In this document: piece after piece, positions 27,201 to 35,213 of the stretch
Numbering within the stretch: position 1 is the first letter of the stretch
Layout of the letters: the number at the start of each line of letters is the position of its first letter
Assembly (NCBI GenBank): GCA_964396595.1
Contig: CAYNFR010000018.1
Location: forward strand, 1-64,000
Direction: 5' to 3'
Length of the DNA stretch: 64,000 bases
Origin: CAYNFR01 sp964396595
Lineage (GTDB): Bacteria > Bacteroidota > Bacteroidia > Chitinophagales > Saprospiraceae
Program-made: the position numbers and the translations under genes
The notes under the pieces: model-generated
Databases searched by the model: none
Told to the model about the DNA's origin: nothing
Seen by the model: the letters and a program-made list of their open reading frames with translations, nothing else

Positions 27201-30200
27201 TTGACACAAGTTTTGTGGATCAGACATGCGCTGGTCTCGCCTACATATTTGGTAATCAAACACTTTTTCAAAGTGGAACATATAGAGAAGTATTTAGATC
27301 GACCGTGACAGGATGCGATAGCATAGTAAACCTTGCACTAACGGTAAGTCCACCTGTAAGCGATACTGTCCGCACACAAATATGTCAAGGAGAGATAATT
27401 GTCCATGGAAATCAAAGTATTACTATAGGAGGTGTATTTCCTGCCAATTTTGTAACTCTTGCTGGTTGTGACAGTATAGCTGTATTGGAAGTGGAGCTAC
27501 TTGATACTTTCTACCTATCAATATTAGATACAATCATAAGAGGGCAATCAAGGTTCATTGATGGCGTCCAGGTGACAGAGCCGGGTATTTATACAGAAAG
27601 TTTATTCTCACAAGGCGGCTGCGACAGTACAGTAGTTATCGATTTATTTGTAATTGAAGAGATTAGAGCAGATGTAGACCTAATGATTTGTGCAGGTGAC
27701 TCTGTAGAAGTAGGTGGTAGATTTTACAGTACCAACACGATGACCACAGTCATTATCCCTTCTTCCATTGGCGCAGATAGCGTGATTACACTTACGGTAA
27801 ATGTGGTTGATACGATCGTAAATGATTTCGGAAGAGTGGTTGTTTGTGATGTGGATCTTCCTTATATGTGGGGTGGAGAAAATCTTTTTCAGGCAGATCA
27901 ATATGAACGCGCATTTATTTCAGCTCTTGGTTGTGATAGTATAGTGCGATTAAACCTTGTTGTTGAAGCGTTAATAATAGAAGATGAATCCATAGATCTA
28001 TGTCGTGGTGAGGTATTTACTTACGGAGGTGTTACATACACTATCGGAAATGATACTACTGTTTCAGGAAGATTTATTTCTCAACGTACTGGATGTGACA
28101 GCATTGTTACTTTGAATATAAATGTCCTGGATACATTTTATGTGCCTATAAGTTCTACGATTACGCGTGGTCAGAGTTTTAATTTTGACGGAGTTGAGAG
28201 AACAACTGCGGATATATATTCAGCGACTTTGACATCAGAGTCGGGATGTGATAGCACAGTTATTTTAGATCTCTCGGTAATTGACGAAGTGTTTCTTACG
28301 ATTGATACTACAGTCTGCCCGGGTGTCAATTTTAGAATCTTCAATAATTCTTATGCGGCTGATACGATGCAGATTTTGAGAAGATTAGGTGCCGGTGGAG
28401 GACCAGATACGATTGTCGATTTGACCATCAGATTTTTGAGACCGGATGATTTAAGATTTTCTTTCACAGAGGTTCTATGTCATAGTGAAACATTTGATTT
28501 TAATGGAGCCGAGTTGTTTGCCACAGGCATTTATCGAGATACCTTATTAAGTTTTTTTGGTTGTGACAGTATTGTTACATTAAATCTTACAGTTTTGCCT
28601 AATCCATCCATTGGAGAGCAAGATCGCACCCTTTGTACAGGAGGATCCCTATTTATTAATGGATCATTTGTAAACACACCGGGATTATATTCTGAAATCT
28701 TGCAATCAGTTGCAGGCTGCGATAGTCTAGTCATCGTCAACTTAAGCGTAAGCGACGCCTTTGTTATAAATTTGAATCCTACTATATGTGATGGACAGTC
28801 ATACTCTGTGGGAACGAGCACTTATAGTTCTTCAGGAATGTACACGGATACCTTAACTGCCTCCATAGGATGTGACAGTATTGTCAATGTCAATCTTACG
28901 GTCGCACCATTGTTTACTCTCAATATTAATGAAGTAATATGTGCCGGTGAAGAGTTTATAGTAGGCGGCATAGTCTACAATCAAACCATTGTCAGCAGCA
29001 TTACTCTACAAAGTTTGTCAGGATGCGACAGTACCATTAATCTTAGTCTGGAGGTATTGCCTGAGATTAACACGGTTGTACTTGAAACTATCTGTGAAGG
29101 GGAATCTGTCATGATAGGTGGTATGACATTCAATATGTCAGGCACGTATGATATTCCGCATACGGCGATTACAGGCTGTGATAGTACAGTACGTTTAAAT
29201 CTCATTGTATTATCGGGCTCAGGAGTTGAGGTTTCGCGGATGATATGTACAGGAGATACACTTACAGTTGGTAATGACAGGTTTACCACTTCGGGAATGT
29301 ACACAATTACACTTCAGAGCTTTCAAGGATGTGATAGTGTTGTAACCGTGACGCTGGCAGTTTTAGATATATTAAGAGATAGTGTTTCAGCTACTGTTTG
29401 TGAAGGTGAAAGCTTTTCGTTCAGAGGGCGAACTTTGTCTGTTGCCGGAAATTATTCTGACACCCTGGTGTCAAGTATAGGTTGTGATAGTATCATTACC
29501 TTGGTCTTAAATGTAACACCGGACTTTGTGATTGGCATTACGAATGTATTTGGCACATGTGAGGGACAGGCTAATGGCGGGTTTACAATTTCATCTTCCG
29601 TCGGAGTGACATTGCCATTAATGATAGACGGACTTCCTGGAGGAACTAGGACGGTATCCAATTTTCCATTCCAAGTTTCAAGTCTCGCCCAGGGCACCTA
29701 TAATCTCGTGGCCACAGATGCAAATGGCTGCATGAGCACGGGGCGTGTTGAAATAACAGAGGATCGTGACGGATTAGTAAGTATTGTTGCTATTCCTGAT
29801 GGAGACCAAGGAGACTATAATCTTTTTGTTAATTTCAATGGTATAGTTCGTTCAATAAGCTGGGATAATGTTCCCGGCCTTAGTTGTTATGATTGCCCCA
29901 ATCCTAGAATTCGTATTATTGATTACACCACGGTCGGGTTGACATTGGTCGATGATATTGGATGTACTTACCGAGCGTCAGTAGATCTAGACATCCCTAA
30001 TGTGGGCAATGTATATATTCCTAACGCGTTCCGTCCCGATGGCCCGAATGGAGAGAACTCTGTCTTTTTCCTCCAAGCGGAAGATGGACTATTGGGAATT
30101 TATGATTTAAAAATTTATGATCGCTGGGGCAACATGGTATTTGAAGTGGATGGTGCGTTATTGGGTGATAGATCTCGTGGATGGACAGGAAGGTTTAATG

Positions 30201-30301
30201 ATCTGCCGGCTCCGTCTGGCGTATATGTTTACTACGCGAGGGTTATAAACAGTCAAGGTATAGAAGGTGTTTTTAAGGGAGATGTTACGGTGATTCGTTG
30301 A
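24203..30301 (+). CDS. Giant repeat surface protein with CHU_C (T9SS type B) tail
   Basis: A 2032-residue secreted protein: signal peptide ending at TAQW, a jelly-roll-like N-terminal part (to about residue 220), a PKD/Ig-like domain (225-310, TYLWTGPNGF... YNVSVTDANGC), then residues about 490-1770 with some 24 copies of a module of about 53 residues. Each module has a Cys start (x-(I/V)C-x-G-(D/E)-S-(Y/F)), a middle G-x-Y, and a close GCDS-(I/V/T)-V-x-L-x-L-x-V. A SprB-like repeat (GTCEGQANGGF to GRVEIT, about 1780-1853) follows, and the last 100 residues are the gliding-motility-associated CHU_C domain (VYIPNAFRPDG, IYDRWGNMVFE), the type B T9SS signal. Inference: a cell-surface adhesin or filament; paired Cys suggest disulfide-locked modules. 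TATCTTCG at 24166-24173 is a possible -7 box. Confidence 0.88.
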   Translation: MKVKYTFILLSLLFSTVITAQWQEVHRISWSDYADGIRLGNTASGAIWFADNDNDGNKDGTGFFGPRAGVFVWEDWEGRTACPCVPMGPNNCGANDNNFAANFNIVGQYCRVRVSFTVRAVGMLECGNSGPDGGYSPGICPTTLGADWAGADFMQINIVDADGGNFTRNICGSINTGVVTTEFPVIDGFSTVSLNIVAGTQEVDERYEITDVIVEALRTNIPLNLNANLISGSNNAQCLNSGRPLTFSSVVTNPAFTYLWTGPNGFTSNQARPQINSYTSSAQGTYNVSVTDANGCTISDQVTISLLLDSDDLCSLTPVFVYDQSPANSILCSNQILPDTSLNGIRGTWSPGNVLALYAGQTRTFTFTPINPAIAPYNVVLQIDDVGRLSRIGVQPTSTPTFCNADPTSVNLISLYQLDTSLLLRVNGANQLFDFVPSNEFLNNYISQFSSFSFLGIPAGMYTFFVEGVSECGEANTADFSFLIIAAGNPTRIDTTVCSGNLPFLFGGFEFYGDSTILGSSGGACDTILTLRLRTTGPRTAPGFPLGTQSPNCRARQWAYLYDSLNAQGTRGLIALDQANNPVNPNYVAVFTDDYIGPYVLPWTSASNGCDSIVTLRISFQGGGLTTRDIIDLCSNRDTTVLFGGNPFRLSAATPIIYVTNQIGQGSCDLHIIEANLIQIIEDTIIHGPLCADETFTLGGEVFSISRPSGRIFGTLGANGCESSTYVEVEFINTRVEEQSARLCPGQAYTVGSNVFRNESFTDSIIVLRRQASTGCDSLVRLTLDVLFPRTINFDTTICRNASIDFLGVTYDINNPSGFSRLASPSLGCDSIVYQVNVSFFQEAFTVNPPPICEGDSYSFGNQILTTSDTYTESFTSLVTGCDSVVTLNLVVIPTSQSPVTVEFCSGSSYTIGSQTFNAPGDYDVNLTSEVTGCDSIVNLTLVERAILTTDITEVLCIGESYLFGGLERTTADVYVENLTSASTGCDSVVTLNLSFYDEIDTSFVDQTCAGLAYIFGNQTLFQSGTYREVFRSTVTGCDSIVNLALTVSPPVSDTVRTQICQGEIIVHGNQSITIGGVFPANFVTLAGCDSIAVLEVELLDTFYLSILDTIIRGQSRFIDGVQVTEPGIYTESLFSQGGCDSTVVIDLFVIEEIRADVDLMICAGDSVEVGGRFYSTNTMTTVIIPSSIGADSVITLTVNVVDTIVNDFGRVVVCDVDLPYMWGGENLFQADQYERAFISALGCDSIVRLNLVVEALIIEDESIDLCRGEVFTYGGVTYTIGNDTTVSGRFISQRTGCDSIVTLNINVLDTFYVPISSTITRGQSFNFDGVERTTADIYSATLTSESGCDSTVILDLSVIDEVFLTIDTTVCPGVNFRIFNNSYAADTMQILRRLGAGGGPDTIVDLTIRFLRPDDLRFSFTEVLCHSETFDFNGAELFATGIYRDTLLSFFGCDSIVTLNLTVLPNPSIGEQDRTLCTGGSLFINGSFVNTPGLYSEILQSVAGCDSLVIVNLSVSDAFVINLNPTICDGQSYSVGTSTYSSSGMYTDTLTASIGCDSIVNVNLTVAPLFTLNINEVICAGEEFIVGGIVYNQTIVSSITLQSLSGCDSTINLSLEVLPEINTVVLETICEGESVMIGGMTFNMSGTYDIPHTAITGCDSTVRLNLIVLSGSGVEVSRMICTGDTLTVGNDRFTTSGMYTITLQSFQGCDSVVTVTLAVLDILRDSVSATVCEGESFSFRGRTLSVAGNYSDTLVSSIGCDSIITLVLNVTPDFVIGITNVFGTCEGQANGGFTISSSVGVTLPLMIDGLPGGTRTVSNFPFQVSSLAQGTYNLVATDANGCMSTGRVEITEDRDGLVSIVAIPDGDQGDYNLFVNFNGIVRSISWDNVPGLSCYDCPNPRIRIIDYTTVGLTLVDDIGCTYRASVDLDIPNVGNVYIPNAFRPDGPNGENSVFFLQAEDGLLGIYDLKIYDRWGNMVFEVDGALLGDRSRGWTGRFNDLPAPSGVYVYYARVINSQGIEGVFKGDVTVIR

Positions 30302-30390
30302 TGATGTGTGTTGGGATAAAATAAAGTAGCTTTTGTTATATCAACAAACGCTAGCATATACTGTTGATCCGCGTAACCCAATAGTTTATA

Positions 30391-31296
30391 ATGCTCAAGA
30401 TTGCCGTAGCACCTAGCTATCAATATCGTCTGCCAATAAGTCATCGGTTTCCCATGATTAAATATGAGCTTATCCCCACACAATTGATCTATGAAGGCGT
30501 GGTAGAGAAGCACAATTTTTTTGAACCGACATTAGTCCCAGAAGAAGTATTGTTGAGCGTTCATACACGGGAGTATTGGGACATACTTAATCATTTTCCT
30601 GTTCCTCGTAAACTAGAGAGAAATATAGGATTTCCGGTGAGAGTTGACTTAATCGAGCGTGGCAGATGCATTGCGCAAGGGACTATTGATTGTGCATTGT
30701 ATGCTATGGATTATGGGCTTGCCTTAAATACCGCCGGAGGTACACATCATTCATTTGCTGATAGAGGTGAAGGATTCTGTGTCTTTAATGATATCGCTAT
30801 AGCAGCAAAGTATTTACTTGATCGGGGGCTCGTTAAGCGCATCATCATTATTGATCTGGATGTACATCAAGGCAATGGCACGGCCAATATTTTCAATAAT
30901 GAAAGCCGTGTATATACATTTAGCATGCATGGGGCACGAAATTATCCTCATCGAAAGGAGCGATCTGATTTGGACATAGGTTTGTATGATGGTTGTGGTG
31001 ACGGTGATTATCTAAAGATATTGTCGGGTCAGTTAGTGACACTTCTTGATCAATTTAAACCAGACATAGCATTTTATCAGGCGGGTGTAGATATACTTGA
31101 TACAGATAGACTGGGAAGATTGAATGTGAGTCGTCGAGGGTGTATGTATCGAGATGAGATTGTCTTCGGAGAATGCGCCAAGCGCTGTATCCCTGTGGCT
31201 GTAACTATGGGTGGCGGTTATTCTGAGCGCATAGCGGATATTGTAGATGCGCATGTAAATACCTTTAAAGTGGCTAAAGATGTCTTTGTTATGTGA
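30391..31296 (+). CDS. Histone deacetylase-like (AcuC/Hdac) amidohydrolase
   Basis: A 301-residue arginase/deacetylase-fold zinc enzyme. Visible family residues: His119-His120 in GGTHHSFADRGEGFC, zinc ligands Asp157 and His159 in DLDVHQGNG, a further Asp in YQAGVDILDTDRLG, and the glycine-rich MGGGY. All catalytic positions appear intact. Bacterial members deacetylate acetyl-lysine, acetylpolyamines or acetoin-related substrates; the substrate here is not determined. It is a single gene, between the repeat adhesin and the SRP RNA. Confidence 0.88.
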   Translation: MLKIAVAPSYQYRLPISHRFPMIKYELIPTQLIYEGVVEKHNFFEPTLVPEEVLLSVHTREYWDILNHFPVPRKLERNIGFPVRVDLIERGRCIAQGTIDCALYAMDYGLALNTAGGTHHSFADRGEGFCVFNDIAIAAKYLLDRGLVKRIIIIDLDVHQGNGTANIFNNESRVYTFSMHGARNYPHRKERSDLDIGLYDGCGDGDYLKILSGQLVTLLDQFKPDIAFYQAGVDILDTDRLGRLNVSRRGCMYRDEIVFGECAKRCIPVAVTMGGGYSERIADIVDAHVNTFKVAKDVFVM

Positions 31297-31632
31297 TGAT
31301 TATGGACTGTTTACGGCAGTTCTCAGCTTGGTGCTGTTGTGCTCATTTTTTCTTTAAACGCGGAGAGTGCAATGGTTTTGGAAAGTTCACTAAGCTTAAA
31401 TGATGGTGTTAATTGGGCATTAACAACACTTTCCATTATCAATTGCTAAGTCGTTGTTTTCTCGATTCTTAGGATGGTCGGTGTTAAACGTAGTGTACAA
31501 GCTTAAATGAACTCTTTTATTTACGACAAATCGCCTGAAGTTTGATCACAGTTTCGTAAAGTGTTTATACACCGTTGAGTAAAGAGGAATATGGACACCT
31601 CAGTGAAAGACTTCAGCTAAATCGAAACAAAA
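31297..31632. other. Non-coding stretch before the SRP RNA
   Basis: No gene, tRNA or clear repeat is seen in these 336 bases. Confidence 0.5.
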
Positions 31633-31663
31633 TTTGCGGAATAGTGAAGAAGGAGTACTTTTG
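31633..31663 (+). promoter_or_regulatory. Consensus promoter of the SRP RNA
   Basis: TTTG (31633-31636), a 19-base spacer, then TACTTTTG (31656-31663). Both boxes match the Bacteroidota primary sigma consensus, and the RNA begins seven bases downstream. Confidence 0.8.
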
Positions 31664-31669
31664 CATCCG

Positions 31670-31760
31670 GTGAGGGTCGTACAGCCAGCTCCTGCAGAAT
31701 CCCCCAGGGTGGAAACGCAGCAAGGGTATGTGGTTGTAGCGGTTTGGTATGATTCCTCAC
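31670..31760 (+). ncRNA. ffs: Signal recognition particle RNA, small bacterial type
   Basis: The apical region carries the SRP Alu-less domain IV core: CCCCCAGGGTGGAAACGC (from about 31712) followed by AGCAAGGGTA, the asymmetric and symmetric loops that bind Ffh. The outer strands GTGAGG (31670-31675) and CCTCAC (31755-31760) pair, closing a hairpin of about 91 bases. A T-run begins at 31761, so the hairpin doubles as a terminator. The ends are inferred from pairing and promoter position and may shift by a few bases. Confidence 0.9.
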
Positions 31761-31872
31761 TTTTTTGTTTTACAAAATGATGCAATCAGCAGGCTCTTAG
31801 TTTGGTCCATGACTTAATCGGTGGTGAGTTGCAAGTTGAAGTTTTTGCTTTCGTACCTTTAACTTATTAAAT

Positions 31873-32529
31873 ATGAAGTTTTTTATTGATACGGCTTCGC
31901 TAGTGCAGATTAAAGAAGCTAATGATTTAGGTATTTTAGATGGGGTGACTACCAATCCTTCATTGATGGCCAAGGAGGGCATTACAGGAGAGCAGAATAT
32001 TAAAGATCATTATGCTGCGATTTGCGATATTGTGGATGGTGATGTCAGTGCAGAAGTTATCGCGACGGATTTCGATGGTATTATTAAGGAGGGCCAGGAG
32101 CTCGCTGCCATAGCAGAGAATATTGTCGTAAAGGTACCTATGATCAAGGATGGAATCAAAGCGATAAGATGGTTCAGTGACAATGATATATTGACAAATT
32201 GTACGCTGGTTTTTTCTGCGGGGCAAGCAATATTGGCCGCCAAGGCCGGTGCTACTTATTTATCACCATTCGTCGGAAGAGTTGATGATGTTAACTGGGA
32301 TGGGATTGAATTAATCAGAGAAATAGCGAGTATTTATGCCATTCAGGGATACGACACAGAGATATTGGCGGCATCGATAAGAAGCAGCAGACACATTGTG
32401 CAATGTGCCCAAGCGGGTGCTGATGTCGTTACATGTCCATTGTCGGCTATTCTGGGCTTACTAAAACACCCCCTTACGGACATAGGATTAGCACAGTTTC
32501 TTGCAGATCATAAGAAGGGTCTTGCGTAG
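31873..32529 (+). CDS. Transaldolase / fructose-6-phosphate aldolase family
   Basis: A 218-residue TalC/FsaA-type small transaldolase. MKFFIDTASL and GVTTNPSL (residues 24-31) start the barrel, the Schiff-base lysine is Lys87 in VVKVPM, and TNCTLVFSAGQA and SPFVGRVDD follow. The short form covers both true transaldolases (pentose phosphate pathway) and fructose-6-phosphate aldolases; the sequence alone does not separate them, but with rpe in the same window a transaldolase role is plausible. Its 3' end overlaps or abuts the ArsC-like gene. TACCTTTA at 31854 is a weak -7 candidate. Confidence 0.92.
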   Translation: MKFFIDTASLVQIKEANDLGILDGVTTNPSLMAKEGITGEQNIKDHYAAICDIVDGDVSAEVIATDFDGIIKEGQELAAIAENIVVKVPMIKDGIKAIRWFSDNDILTNCTLVFSAGQAILAAKAGATYLSPFVGRVDDVNWDGIELIREIASIYAIQGYDTEILAASIRSSRHIVQCAQAGADVVTCPLSAILGLLKHPLTDIGLAQFLADHKKGLA

Positions 32530-32875
32530 GATATATTACCTTTCTACCTGCGACACTTGTCGCAAGATACTTGCTCAGATAAATGATAAGGCGCTATTTG
32601 AGATGGTGGATCTTAAAGTAGAAATGATTGACACAACAGTGTTTAATGATCTCAGAAAACACGTCAGTTCATATGAGGATCTGTTTAATAAGCGTTCGAG
32701 AATTTTCACGCTAATTCCGGTGGATAGTCGTCCTCAAGACGATGTCGCATGGCGAGCACTCATCTTGACTCATTATACTTTTGTCAAGAGGCCTATCATA
32801 ATTTTTGATGAGGAAGTATTCATAGGTAATAGCCCCGCAGTGGTTGCTGCTGCTTTAAAAAGGATCAACTCATGA
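32522..32875 (+). CDS. ArsC/Spx-family thioredoxin-fold protein
   Basis: About 117 residues. The N-terminus reads RRIYYLSTCDTCRKIL, placing Cys10 and Cys13 in a C-x2-C redox motif like Spx and some ArsC relatives, followed by FNKRSRIF and KRPIIIFDEEVFIGN, the latter being the typical 'RP' segment of arsenate-reductase-like proteins. The start is TTG: either 32522, which has AAGAAGG six bases upstream, or 32501; both overlap the end of the aldolase gene (stop 32529). It overlaps hemF by four bases (ATGA), so the three genes form a translationally coupled operon. Spx-like regulator or glutaredoxin-dependent reductase; undecided. Confidence 0.75.
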   Translation: MRRIYYLSTCDTCRKILAQINDKALFEMVDLKVEMIDTTVFNDLRKHVSSYEDLFNKRSRIFTLIPVDSRPQDDVAWRALILTHYTFVKRPIIIFDEEVFIGNSPAVVAAALKRINS

Positions 32876-33780
32876 TATCTCCTGGAAGCGAAACGATAGT
32901 TGAGGTTTTTCAAAATTTACAAGACGATATATGTCGTCATCTCGAAGAAATGGACGGAAGTGCCTCCTTTCATCAAGATCTATGGAAGCGTCAGGAAGGT
33001 GGCGGAGGGCGGACTAGAATTATCAGCGGGCTGAATATCGAGAAAGGTGGTGTGAATTTTAGTGAGATCTATGGCGCGATGCCTGATAATATTCGGATAG
33101 CCCTGAAGCTTGAACCCAATCATTTTCTTGCTACAGGTGTCTCGATTGTCCTTCACGCCAGGAATCCTTGGGTACCGATTATACACATGAATGTTCGATA
33201 TTTTGAGACGAATACCGGGCATTGGTGGTTTGGGGGAGGGATAGATGTTACGCCTCACTATATAAATATTGCGCAGGCTTCCTCTTTTCACAATGAACTT
33301 AAACGGGTCTGTGACCAGCTAGCTCCAGAGTGTTATCCGCGTTACAAGAAGTGGGCTGATGACTACTTTTACAATAATCATCGTGGAGAGACTCGTGGTA
33401 TAGGTGGTATCTTCTTCGATCACCTCAATGAAGACTCCGGATTTAAACGAGAGGATATTTGGGAGTTTGTACAAAGGGTAGGGAATGCTTTTATCCCTTG
33501 TTATAGAGCTTTGTTTATGTTTAACAATCATATGCCCTTTAGCGATGAAGATCTTAAATGGCAGTCGATCAGGAGAGGCAGGTACGTAGAATTTAATCTT
33601 GTGTATGATAAAGGGACAAAATTCGGTCTCCAGACAAATGGTCGCATAGAGTCGATTCTGATGTCATTGCCACCGGTGGCGCATTGGAACTATGACTTTA
33701 GCCCTCCCAACGAAAATGCCCTGCGGACCCAAGGGCTACTCCGAAAAGATATAGATTGGCTTAATTACAACGAAGCGTAA
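32872..33780 (+). CDS. hemF: Oxygen-dependent coproporphyrinogen-III oxidase
   Basis: Converts coproporphyrinogen III to protoporphyrinogen IX using O2. The 302-residue protein has the HemF signatures: GGGGRTRII with the preceding FHQDLWKRQE, HMNVRYFET, WWFGGGIDVTPHY, HRGETRGIGGIFFDHL, RRGRYVEFNLVYDKGTKFGLQTNGR and MSLPPVAHWNY. The organism should therefore be able to make haem aerobically. The start ATG overlaps the previous stop in ATGA. Its last 20 bases overlap the convergent lipoprotein gene. Confidence 0.96.
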   Translation: MISPGSETIVEVFQNLQDDICRHLEEMDGSASFHQDLWKRQEGGGGRTRIISGLNIEKGGVNFSEIYGAMPDNIRIALKLEPNHFLATGVSIVLHARNPWVPIIHMNVRYFETNTGHWWFGGGIDVTPHYINIAQASSFHNELKRVCDQLAPECYPRYKKWADDYFYNNHRGETRGIGGIFFDHLNEDSGFKREDIWEFVQRVGNAFIPCYRALFMFNNHMPFSDEDLKWQSIRRGRYVEFNLVYDKGTKFGLQTNGRIESILMSLPPVAHWNYDFSPPNENALRTQGLLRKDIDWLNYNEA

Positions 33781-34243
33781 TAGTCGGTGTGGTGACTTTG
33801 TTGCTTCTGTTGCCGGCATTATCTACGATATAGATATCGAGCGTCATCTCATTTATTGGGAAATTGCTTGGGCTCGAGCAAGGGAAAATCCCATCCGGAA
33901 AGATACAGCAGGTATTAAAAAGTCTAAGATCGATTTCTCCAATAGTCGGTTTATTTCGCACAGGAAATCGAGGCAGGGAATACGTGTCGTAAATGTCATT
34001 GTTGCGATTGTCGATGACAAAAATATTGGGTTCGTTTTGCCCTCCTAGGTCACCATCTTGATCAACGAATGATAACGTGACGATAATGGAATCGTTGTTA
34101 AGCGACCCTTGGAGCATGCTGTTGCTGCTTAATTGTAGGATATTAATTTTGGGTACGGTATCGGCAGGGGTTTTATCTTCGCATGACAACACTGTCAAAG
34201 CCACAAAAATTAGAACTCCGAATAGTTTAATATTTAATACCAT
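33761..34243 (-). CDS. Small lipoprotein of unknown function
   Basis: A 160-residue protein with a lipoprotein signal (LIFVALTVLSCEDK, lipobox LSC). The mature part is mostly beta-strand-like: DSIIVTLSFVDQDGDLGG, a DNRNNDIYDTY segment, then ITLRC at the end with two earlier Cys (NTCC) and one more. The pattern resembles small Bacteroidota surface lipoproteins of a single Ig-like domain; I do not recognise a named family. It overlaps hemF by 20 bases at its 3' end and its ATG shares one base (34243) with the start codon of the divergent LuxE-like gene, so it has no non-coding flank on either side. Confidence 0.7.
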   Translation of the reverse strand: MVLNIKLFGVLIFVALTVLSCEDKTPADTVPKINILQLSSNSMLQGSLNNDSIIVTLSFVDQDGDLGGQNEPNIFVIDNRNNDIYDTYSLPRFPVRNKPTIGEIDLRLFNTCCIFPDGIFPCSSPSNFPINEMTLDIYIVDNAGNRSNKVTTPTITLRCN

Positions 34244-35211
34244 TGGTTAATCCGATTCTAGTAGATAGAAACTTTTTATTCACTCCTTCAAGCTTCGAGC
34301 CTAAGCAGCAAGCCGTGTTCGCGTACCAATATACACATAATAATATATATCGTCAATGGATTGAGCTGACTAAAGGTTCACAGGAGCAAGTTAATCGATT
34401 TCTTCCGATAGCTTTTTTTAAGTATCTAGACATAAAATCAGGTGACTGGGCTTCCGCCCAATTATTTCGCAGTTCTGGCACTGGTGATTTGCAGCGGAGT
34501 ACGCATCACATCAGGGATCTAGCCTGGTATAATCGAGTCACGGCGTTTATCTGGCAATCTTATTGGCCCGAACTTAAGTCTTTTGAATTTCTGGGGCTGT
34601 TGCCCAATTACATGGAAAATCCACATTCGTCGTTGATTGCCATGGTGCGTCATTTTATGGATAATTCAAGACATGGCGCACATCTTTTTTATGACGATGA
34701 TTTTGTGGCCTTGTATGATAAGCTGGAGTCTAACCGGATGGCAGGTATCCCTACAGTACTTTTTGGGGTAAGTTTCGCATTGTTAGATTATGGATTAAAT
34801 CACTGCCATGAAGATTTAGCGCAGACTATCATCATCGAAACAGGTGGCATGAAAAAATTTAAAAAAGAGCTTAGTCGAGAAGAACTTCATGGTGAATTAC
34901 GCGGGACTTTTAACGGCGCTCGGATATGCTCGGAGTATGGGATGGCGGAATGTACTTCTCAATTGTATAGTCTAGAGGGAGGATTTTTTCGATCTAATTC
35001 TTTGATGAAGATTGTTGTGACCGATCCTACAGATCCGTTCAAGGAGTGCGTTGTCGGACAAAAAGGGAGGATAAACATCATTGACCTTGCCAATATCGAC
35101 ACTTGCAGCTTTATTGCTACGGATGATCTAGGGTCAATTGATGATCAGGGAAATATCCGTATCTTGGGAAGATTAGATCATGCTGATCTTCGTGGATGTA
35201 ATTATCTCTGA
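34243..35211 (+). CDS. LuxE/PaaK-like acyl-protein synthetase
   Basis: A 322-residue ANL-superfamily protein of the LuxE type: LFRSSGTGDLQRSTHH (a phosphate-binding-like S-S-G-T-G loop), a TIIIETGGMKKFKKELSREEL segment, SEYGMAECTSQLY (adenylate-binding-like E-Y-G-M-x-E) and a C-terminal TDDLGSIDDQGNIRILGR. LuxE activates fatty acids as AMP esters. There is no luxC, luxD or luxAB nearby, so it is not bioluminescence-related; its substrate is unknown. The only start in this frame before a stop is TTG at 34243. Confidence 0.8.
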   Translation: MVNPILVDRNFLFTPSSFEPKQQAVFAYQYTHNNIYRQWIELTKGSQEQVNRFLPIAFFKYLDIKSGDWASAQLFRSSGTGDLQRSTHHIRDLAWYNRVTAFIWQSYWPELKSFEFLGLLPNYMENPHSSLIAMVRHFMDNSRHGAHLFYDDDFVALYDKLESNRMAGIPTVLFGVSFALLDYGLNHCHEDLAQTIIIETGGMKKFKKELSREELHGELRGTFNGARICSEYGMAECTSQLYSLEGGFFRSNSLMKIVVTDPTDPFKECVVGQKGRINIIDLANIDTCSFIATDDLGSIDDQGNIRILGRLDHADLRGCNYL

Positions 35212-35213
35212 CA

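Noticed and set aside
24203..30301. CRISPR-like regularity in the repeated DNA of the large gene
   Set aside because: The periodicity is at protein level in an intact frame; DNA copies are diverged and there are no identical repeat/spacer units or cas genes.
34243..35211. Bioluminescence (lux) locus
   Set aside because: Only a LuxE-like protein is present; luxA, B, C and D are absent, and LuxE-like proteins occur in many non-luminous Bacteroidota.
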